A stretch of DNA of 64,000 bases from Rhabditoides inermis. Its lineage: Eukaryota; Nematoda; Chromadorea; Rhabditida; Rhabditidae. The notes beneath the pieces were generated by a model. That model searched no databases. It saw only the letters and a program-made list of their open reading frames with translations, and had not been told where the DNA came from. This document shows, one piece after another, positions 58,901 to 64,000 of the stretch. Within the stretch, counting starts at the first letter, position 1. Each line of letters begins with the position of its first letter. The position numbers and the translations under genes were made by a program. The stretch spans positions 124,001 to 188,000 of the forward strand of contig CAWZYM010000318.1 in the NCBI GenBank assembly GCA_963966185.1. Direction: 5' to 3'.

Positions 58901-61900
58901 GAAGGAGAGAACAGAAGGAGAGAGATCTATTAGTTTTTTTTTTTAAAAATAATCCAGATGAATAGTAATAATTCAGCACAAATTAAAAATTTCTATGAAA
59001 TTTAACAAAAGGACATATAATTTCTTAAGAAAGTACTTGCGTAAAAAGATGAATTTTGTCTTACAAGCAAGTGGCACCGGGGCACCCCCCACAACTCGCA
59101 ATGTTTCGATGGCATGTTGTAGGAATCCCCTAAACAATGAGCTAGCCAAAATTAAAAATCTCGGAGAGCACCGGAAGTGTCCTAATTAGGCGCCGAAAGT
59201 TTAGAACGTGCGTATGACATCCCGAAATTTTGACCGGTTCGCACAGCCTCGGCGGCCTAGTGGATAGCGAGTGGAATTTCAAGAACAGTACTCGATGTTT
59301 CTATCCCCCTGCGTGCAAAAACTTTTTGCCGAATTCGTAACTCACTTTCATAACCCAAAAATTATTGTAAAATAGTTTATTTATGTAGAGAACCGGCACA
59401 AACAACTAGCACTGAATGTGATAAGAAATAAAGAAATGAACAAAGCACATATCGAGTCCGCACCACGCACACCGAATGAAGGCATACTCGTTGCATCCAG
59501 AGCCACAGCAGAACTTGAGAACATTGGGGAAGCAGACTTGGTTGGGAGTTTCGAAGTCGTTCTTCTCATCTATGTAGCCGGCCTTGTGCCAGCTGTACTC
59601 CAAGAAAGGCTTGAAGATGGGCGAGGAGAACTGGCGGTACACGATAGATAACATGGTGAGCAAATACACATAAAAACTAGGAGATACAAACGTACCTTCA
59701 TTCATTTTCTCGGTAACAACCGCTTCCAACTCCTTTGCCAGCTCCCTCAAAATGGCAGCCTTGGACGACATCAATTCCACTTTGGCAGCGAGTTTCTTCA
59801 GTTTCAAATCAAATCAAATCAAATCAAATCATTTATTCAGAATCGTCGTGAATATGGTGTTTGCAATAGTTTACGGCGCTGATCCTGCAATCGCCTTGCT
59901 CCAATCTTCGGGGTTTCCTCGTGCCAATTGATTCCACTCAGCTCCGATACGTCCTCCTCGCACCAGAACTTCCTTCAAGTCGTCGCACCAGAACACGTAG
60001 GGCGCTCCAACCCGCCTTGTCTTGTCTCTCGGGTACCACTCCGTCACCCTTCTTGACCATCTGTCATCGCTCGCCATCTTCCTCGCCCATGTCGTCTTCT
60101 TCTTCCATATAACCTCTCGTACATCCTCCAGTCCTGTCCTTCTCCGCACCTCCGTGTTGCGCACTCGATCCAACAGCGTCACTCCTATCATCGCCCTCTC
60201 CATCCTTCGTTGCACTCGTTGCAGCTTCTCCTTCTGCTCCACTTTCAGACACCATGTTTCTGCCGCGTACGTCAGGCTCGGCAGGATACAGACTTTCCAT
60301 ACATTCCTCTTCATAATCATATTCACATTCTTCCGCGTTAGAAAAGGCCTGTGCAGGTTGAATGCCGCCCATCCAGTTCCTATTCTTCTTTGTAGCTCCT
60401 TCTCGTCCTTCTTCACTGACACCATTGAACCCAGGTACTTGAATTCGTCTGCTCGCTCCAGCAGCTCTCCTCTCAGTAGTAAGTCAGCACGAGGGCCATT
60501 CGACATGTAGACGGTCTTTCAGTTTACTGTAGTCCTACTCGGTGTTGATGAAGTAGAAGTATGAGTGCATGCTGGACAGACTTCGCCACTTCTTGGTCTT
60601 CGCGGACAAAGCGTATTCGATTGCCTTCTTCACCTGAAAAAAAATCGTGAAAAATCGAAATAAAATGAATACTACATACACGTAAATAAAACTCACCTCT
60701 TCGAACGAGCGGACAGAGTTAGAGAAAACAATGGTGTTCATCTCCGCTTCGTACTGCTCCATATCCTCGGGTTCATCTTCAGTCCACTCCACATCGTCCA
60801 AATCCGGCGACGGCACAGTATCATCAAACGAGTCGAAATCCGTCTCTCCAAACTCGACCTGCAGGAAGAAGCGCACAGAGAGAGGCAGCAATCTTCTCCT
60901 TCTTGCGTGACAGCTGCGACGAAGATGCAGAGCCAAACCTGTCCACCAGGCGACCGACAATATTCGCGAGACACACAGACATAGTTAGTGTATCCACACA
61001 TCAGTGAAATGGTTTATATACAAAAACTTACAGGATGCGTTTATCATCACGGATATCCTCTTTTTAATCATCACGGAAGTATATTTTCCACAATAGGAAG
61101 TCAACAGAAACAATCGTGAAAAAAACAATAGGAAGTCAACAGGAACAATCGTGAAAAAAACAACAACAAATAAACTTCTTGTTAGAAATATTTAAAAAAA
61201 ACATCCGGTCTGACGATGTAGACAAATATACTCTATTTTACAATTATTTTGGGTTATGAAAGTGTGTTACGAATTTGGCAAAAAGTTTTGCACACAGGGG
61301 GGTCGAAACGTCGAGTGCTGGTCCTGAAATTCCACTCACTATACACTAGGCCGCCGAGGCTGTGCCAACCGGTCAAAATTTCGGGATGTCATACGCACGT
61401 TCTAAACTCTCGGCGCCTAATTAGGACCCTTCCGGTGCTCTCCGAGATTTTTAATTTTGGCTAGCTCATTGTTCGGGGGATTCCTACAACATGCCATCGA
61501 AACATTGCGAGTTGTGGGGGTGCCCCGGTGCCACTTGCTTGTTAACCCAATGCAACAAAAGCACATGCATAAAACGTTTACAAATACTAACACAAACCTG
61601 CGCATTCTGAAAAGTTCTGTTGATACAAACCAGTGAACACAACGATATACAATAGAACATAGAGTAAGGATTAAGTAAGAATTGGGAGAGAGAAGAGAGA
61701 AAGAGATGAGAGAGAGAGATGCAGGTTTGTGTTAGTATTTGTAAACGTTTTATGCATGTGCTTTTGCTGCATTGGGTTAAGACAAAGTTCATCTCTTTAC
61801 GCAAGTATAGGGCATCCCCCCGTTCATCGTACGGCAGTCATTTCGCCGAATGTTTACTAGAGAGCATTTGAGGCATCAACTGACCGTTATCGGCCCGTGC

Positions 61901-63367
61901 GAGACCATTCGGCCGCGCAACTCGCGCGCTTGGCGGTCTCTTTTTAGGGAAATGAGGGTCATTTGCAAGTCTAATGAAGCAGAGTTCTCCATCTTCTAAA
62001 GTTAATTACTCTTTTCAGAATTAAGCAATCTTCACAAAACTTTGATATGTGATGGGTATCCGTAGTTCTCATCGATCTCTAGTGTTTGATTTTTGATTTT
62101 CGCGTCCGTTTTCTAATTAGAGTCAGAGTCCAAAAACCTTGATTTTGACTCGATTTCCAATGGGAAAGCTCCGCAACTTAATTACTCTCTTCAAACTTAT
62201 CGCACAGCGCCCAGTTTTCTGGAAAAGATGCCCAGATAGAATGCTCAGAGATCTCTAGTGCTCGATTTTTCGATTTCCGTCATTTTTACCATCTTTGACC
62301 ACAACAACATACAATCGGGGCAAATTTGCATAAAATTCTCGTCTGTCTGGCGAGCCAGCGATATTGCCGTACGCTGAAAGGGGGGAATGGCCTATACTTT
62401 CTAAAAAATTGTACCTGCGACAAGAGTGAGCAGATCCTTTTCGTCAAGACCAAGGAACTCGAATGTATCGATGAGGGAACTAGAAAGTGTGCATAGTGCA
62501 TGAGTCTGTTCATGTAAGTTCATGTTCTTTTCATGCGGTGTGAATGGGGAAAAACCACAGTATGCAATATGCTCACTCGAAGTTGCTGCACATCATCTTC
62601 CATGCGAGATCATTCATCTCTTCGCAGGTATAGAGACGAGCGTACGACCACATCTCAATGCAGTTCGAAGGAGTCACATTATCTAGCAGAAACCTGCAAC
62701 ATAGATTAACCTCCCTCTCGACCTGTCACCTATCTGGATTTCCTCACTTGGCACATCGCTCCTTCAGTCTATCCAGCTGAAGATAAGCAGCTTCCGGGAG
62801 AAGGCGAGGCGCGATCGACTCGTCTGAAACATACAATAAACGAGATAAAACCTTCATAACTCACTGATATCGACGTTGAAAGTGTACATGTAATCCAGGA
62901 GAACCTCCACAATGTCAGAATCCATGTCCTGAACATGTACATCAGTTATTCAATAGAAAACAAACCACAACTGACCAGTTTGATCTCTCCAACGATGGCC
63001 TCCTTGAAATCCGAGTGGAAGACGCGCTTGAAATGCAGAGACACCGCCGATAGAACATTCATGTGAGCCATGAACTGAAACGGAAGTTGATTATGATAAT
63101 TACTACTAACGAAACATTAATAATACATACAACGCGAAAAAAGAACACATTCATAGAAACATGCTCACCTCGTTTCCCTTGTCGGCGTCGTTGCCTCGGG
63201 AAACGATCTTCACATCACACATGTCACCCGTGCTGGAAACATCATAATGCATACAATTACACAAACAACAAATCAATATATCAACGCGAATCAACGAGCA
63301 ACGTAACGTACCGACGCTGCTCATTGAGCTCGGTGTGGAACTCCAGGTAGTGATCCGGAACATCCAT
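43964..63367 (-). CDS. BTB-BACK-Kelch protein, gene split by a tandem exon duplication
   Basis: KLHL-type adaptor: BTB binds cullin-3 and dimerises, Kelch propeller binds substrate. N-terminal exons: 63367-63312, 63232-63169, 63074-62976, 62928-62865, 62823-62748, 62693-62577, 62479-62415. [51 protein letters not shown] and [58 protein letters not shown] and [20 protein letters not shown]. Middle exons exist twice (50529-51528 and 57284-58283). C-terminal exons: 44722-44610, 44561-44505, 44315-44229, 44158-44078, 44032-43964 give Kelch blades ([49 protein letters not shown]). With one middle copy the product is about 531 aa. The join from BACK (after IFIDYLK) to the first Kelch exon is out of frame by one base with the obvious splice sites, in both copies. 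The gene may need a non-obvious splice, or be damaged. Confidence 0.8.
44452..44459 (+). promoter_or_regulatory. TATA-like box within a Kelch-gene intron
   Basis: TATAAAAG preceded by a GC-rich repeated GGCGAGCGG stretch, on the strand opposite to the gene. No gene follows on that strand, so it may be chance or part of a small insertion. Confidence 0.25.
45751..45823 (+). other. tRNA-like module
   Basis: GAGCTGCGTGGCGCAGTGG resembles a D-arm/A box. ACAGGTTCGATTCCTGT is a perfect T-arm with a consensus B box. The 7-bp acceptor stem does not pair well, so this is a tRNA-derived repeat or a decayed tRNA. Confidence 0.55.
46398..46453 (+). other. tRNA-like module
   Basis: CGTGGCGTAAAGGTAACGC, then CGCTTTGCAAGCAGCGG and GGTTCGAATTTGG: a D-arm-like start, an anticodon-like hairpin with TGC in the loop, and a B box. 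The following sequence matches the repeat at 985-1180. Confidence 0.55.
47395..48953. mobile_element. Putative TIR element with GATGAAGT repeats and CCCTCT satellite (unit A)
   Basis: Left end AAATAATGGGTGTCCTGGA and right end TCCAGGATGCCGAAATAATG are imperfect inverted repeats. Just inside are runs of GTGATGAA (left 47425-47452; right both orientations at 48775-48925). The interior has no recognisable transposase: two short open frames (from 47584 and 47825) match nothing I know. Repeated words TTTACAAAAAACAAATT flank the satellite. Copy in unit B at 54206-55708. Confidence 0.5.
48127..48668 (+). repeat. (CCCTCT)n hexamer satellite, copy A
   Basis: About 540 bp, first irregular CCCTCTTCCT variants and then uniform TCTCCC units. 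Open in all frames, which creates long false proteins. Confidence 0.95.
49311..49841 (+). pseudogene. Two Na,K-ATPase alpha-like exons, isolated (unit A)
   Basis: Exon-like pieces 49311-49384 ([19 protein letters not shown]) and 49705-49841 ([45 protein letters not shown]) match the nucleotide-binding domain of P2C-type ATPases: LCN.AEF-like region, GDAS, and the hallmark [11 protein letters not shown]. The rest of the roughly 1000-residue pump (TM segments, DKTGT phosphorylation loop) is absent around it. The stretch lies on the opposite strand within the Kelch-gene intron. The two pieces join in frame only with a second, internal donor. It is a relic, or a captured gene fragment. Confidence 0.75.
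50529..51528 (-). other. Kelch-gene middle exons, copy A (left)
   Basis: Seven exons: 51528-51435, 51396-51276, 51235-51145, 51095-51022, 50968-50866, 50821-50753, 50623-50529. They encode the end of BACK and about two Kelch blades ([60 protein letters not shown]). Entry is phase 1 and exit is phase 1, and the exit joins in frame to 44722 ([20 protein letters not shown]). Copy B carries the same exons 6755 bp to the right. Confidence 0.85.
51578..52310 (-). repeat. Helitron-like repeat, unit A
   Basis: Same left edge and hairpin (51583-51605) as at 21791, then matching sequence to the word AAGTACTTGCGTAAA. Lacks the (GGGT)n run of the 22-kb copy. Confidence 0.55.
52310..52625 (+). repeat. 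Repeat arm with tRNA-like module, unit A
   Basis: The reverse complement of this stretch occurs at 61240-61548. It includes CGGCGGCCTAGTGGATAGCG (D-arm-like) at 52497 and AGTACTCGATGTTTCTATCC (degenerate B box). Unit B copy at 59063-59378. Confidence 0.6.
52656..54093 (-). pseudogene. Cys-rich protein gene, broken by nonsense codon and RTE insertion (unit A)
   Basis: Family not recognised. Exon 54093-53944 (acidic: [20 protein letters not shown]), then from 53880 [20 protein letters not shown] and [11 protein letters not shown], then TAG, then the RTE insertion, then [20 protein letters not shown], and a C-terminal part [40 protein letters not shown] and [14 protein letters not shown]. The Cys spacing CC....C....C.WC....C may bind metal. 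The 5' end is lost because unit A starts a new unit here (joined to unit B at 54092). It lies on the same strand as the Kelch gene, in its intron. Confidence 0.7.
53057..53765 (-). mobile_element. 5'-truncated RTE-like retrotransposon (unit A)
   Basis: Minus-strand frame with [54 protein letters not shown] and [20 protein letters not shown]: the C-terminal part of RTE-clade reverse transcriptases. It ends in a (TTTGA)n tail. AAACTGAA is repeated at both edges, which fits the target duplication. It interrupts the coding exon of the Cys-rich gene. Confidence 0.85.
54938..55424 (+). repeat. (CCCTCT)n hexamer satellite, copy B
   Basis: Same array as in unit A but 56 bp shorter. Confidence 0.95.
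56066..56596 (+). pseudogene. Two Na,K-ATPase alpha-like exons, isolated (unit B)
   Basis: Second copy of the fragment at 49311-49841, shifted by 6755 bp and with no difference noticed. Same content: the [11 protein letters not shown] motif of the ATP-binding domain and nothing of the membrane or phosphorylation domains. Confidence 0.75.
57284..58283 (-). other. Kelch-gene middle exons, copy B (right)
   Basis: Same seven exons as copy A, shifted by 6755 bp, with no difference noticed in the exons. The 62415 exon (LLTLVAG) joins in frame to the first of these ([14 protein letters not shown]). The intron between them holds the broken Cys-rich gene and repeats. Confidence 0.85.
58333..59063 (-). 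repeat. Helitron-like repeat, unit B
   Basis: Copy of 51578-52310 with a slightly shorter GA tract; hairpin at 58338-58360. Confidence 0.55.
59409..60858 (-). pseudogene. Cys-rich protein gene, broken by nonsense codon and RTE insertion (unit B)
   Basis: As in unit A but with a more complete first exon, 60858-60697 ([20 protein letters not shown] to [11 protein letters not shown], 54 codons, phase 0). Upstream of 60858 the frame stays open ([13 protein letters not shown]) but no start was identified. The second exon from 60633 meets an in-frame TAG after FINTE, 15 bp before the RTE insertion. Both lesions are shared with unit A, so they predate the duplication. One codon differs (ATGAATGAA here, ATGAATAAA in unit A). 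Confidence 0.7.
59810..60518 (-). mobile_element. 5'-truncated RTE-like retrotransposon (unit B)
   Basis: Identical copy in unit B, at the same site in the Cys-rich gene, with the same AAACTGAA repeats. Confidence 0.85.
60859..61239. other. Upstream of the Cys-rich gene in unit B
   Basis: Unique sequence right of the duplication, with short repeated words GGAAGTCAACAG..ACAATCGTG near 61090 and 61130. No gene recognised. Confidence 0.4.
61240..61548 (-). repeat. Inverted copy of the repeat arm at 52310-52625, with tRNA-like module
   Basis: Read on the minus strand it gives GGCGGCCTAGTGTATAGTGA and then CGTTTCGACCCCC, a D-arm/A box and a better B box than in the unit A copy. Confidence 0.6.
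61548..61806. repeat. Inverted-repeat element related to 22683-23027
   Basis: Arms CCAATGCAACAAAAGCACAT to CTAACACAAACCTGCGCAT and their complement, around a GA-rich centre. Confidence 0.7.
61807..62414. other. Kelch-gene intron, no feature recognised
   Basis: Part of the long intron between the BACK exon at 62479-62415 and the duplicated exons. Nothing recognised. Confidence 0.5.
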
Positions 63368-63384
63368 GGATGATTCGCGGATGG

Positions 63385-63930
63385 CTGCAACAAATAACTT
63401 AGAAAAAAAACAAAGAAAACTATAAACAATCGAGCCAAAAGAAAACAAACAACAACAAACAAAAAACATCGTATAGCGCGCGTTCATTCAATCAGAACGG
63501 CAGAGACGCAGACAATGGCGAGAGTGTGACGACTAGACTGCGGTAAAGTGAGTGGGGATAAACTGTTCTCATATCGATATCGAAATCCCTGGAGTACGTC
63601 TATTTTCGAAAGACAACTAGATCATCTCCCGTATAGAGCACAGCGAGGTTGGAACACGATAGATGTTGCTGTCAATCCTTTAGAACTTCGTGGTTGGACT
63701 CGGATGCGAGAGAGAGCGAGAGAGAGAGAGAGTCGTTGTCATTCTATATTTCGGCATAGTCGGCATAGACGCTTCTTATTCAAAAACGGAAGAGAGTGAG
63801 AATTGAGGTTGTCAGGAATGACCCGGTCGCGTATATCTCTCGTTGTCTGACGCTATCTCTCTCGGTCTCGCCTATATTTCGCTGTTCTGCGCTCTCTTGG
63901 AATAAGAGCGAAACTCATTAGCAACACCCC
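63385..63930. other. Upstream region of the Kelch gene
   Basis: Shared 5' region of the Kelch gene (leftward) and a possible rightward gene. A short GA tract lies at 63708-63732. No exon firmly assigned. Confidence 0.4.
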
Positions 63931-63937
63931 TATAAAA
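63931..63937 (+). promoter_or_regulatory. TATA box of a possible gene starting at the window edge
   Basis: TATAAAA, 61 bp before an ATG that occupies the last three bases (63998-64000). The spacing resembles that of the collagen genes, but nothing of the product is visible. Confidence 0.35.
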
Positions 63938-64000
63938 CTTGGTGCTGAGGTTAAAGAGGGAGTCACAGTCACTGTCATTGTCATTCTGGAATTCGGCATG

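Larger units (their letters stand above)
54092..60846. repeat. Tandem segmental duplication, unit B (6.75 kb)
   Basis: Direct copy of unit A. The right edge lies inside the first exon of the Cys-rich gene, so only unit B keeps its upstream part. Confidence 0.95.

Noticed and set aside
1..64000. CRISPR array or bacterial defence system
   Set aside because: Introns, collagens and LINEs show animal DNA; no regular repeat-spacer pattern was seen.

Overview
This is eukaryotic DNA from a nematode, probably a free-living chromadorean. Evidence: an array of nematode-type cuticle collagen genes (transmembrane N-terminus, R-X-K-R processing site, three Cys clusters, Gly-X-Y blocks), a divergent 7TM chemoreceptor, an F-box piece, an EHS-1/Eps15 gene ending in DPF motifs, a 55-residue ATP synthase epsilon, many short introns, and dense transposon relics. 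I could not name the species. No prokaryotic operons, CRISPR arrays or canonical tRNA genes were seen.

Layout. 1-8.8 kb: six leftward cuticle collagen genes (the first cut by the window edge), each with a TATA box 36-60 bp before its ATG. 9.1-11.7 kb: the C-terminal half of a DPH2 (diphthamide synthesis) gene. 12-23.4 kb: a transposon-rich block holding a fold-back element, a TIR element with a broken DDE transposase, an F-box exon set, a two-ORF non-LTR retrotransposon carrying two nested MITEs, a hAT-type MITE, Helitron-like repeats and a truncated LINE. 24.4-25.6 kb: an intact eight-exon chemoreceptor. 26.2-30.8 kb: a galectin-fold protein with a long Pro/Tyr-rich tail. 31.0-32.2 kb (reverse): a small type II membrane protein, convergent with it. 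33-35.8 kb: purine-rich DNA full of GA microsatellites. 35.8-40.5 kb: ATP synthase epsilon and, 204 bp after its stop, ehs-1 in 18 exons. 43.0-43.4 kb: a very acidic protein. 44-63.4 kb (reverse): one BTB-BACK-Kelch gene whose middle is interrupted by a near-identical 6.8-kb tandem duplication.

Each duplicated unit (47281-54093 and 54092-60846) carries the same seven BACK/Kelch exons, a CCCTCT satellite, two Na,K-ATPase-like exons, a broken Cys-rich gene with an RTE retrotransposon inserted in it, and Helitron-like repeats. Either it is a recent real duplication or an assembly duplication. Several unrelated repeat elements carry tRNA-like A-box/B-box modules.

The host genes do not form one pathway. 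They are housekeeping (DPH2, ATP synthase), endocytosis (ehs-1), cuticle building (collagens), sensing (chemoreceptor) and ubiquitin-ligase-type adaptor (BTB-Kelch, F-box) genes interspersed with mobile DNA. Gene models are hand-spliced from frame continuity and GT/AG sites, not from transcripts.
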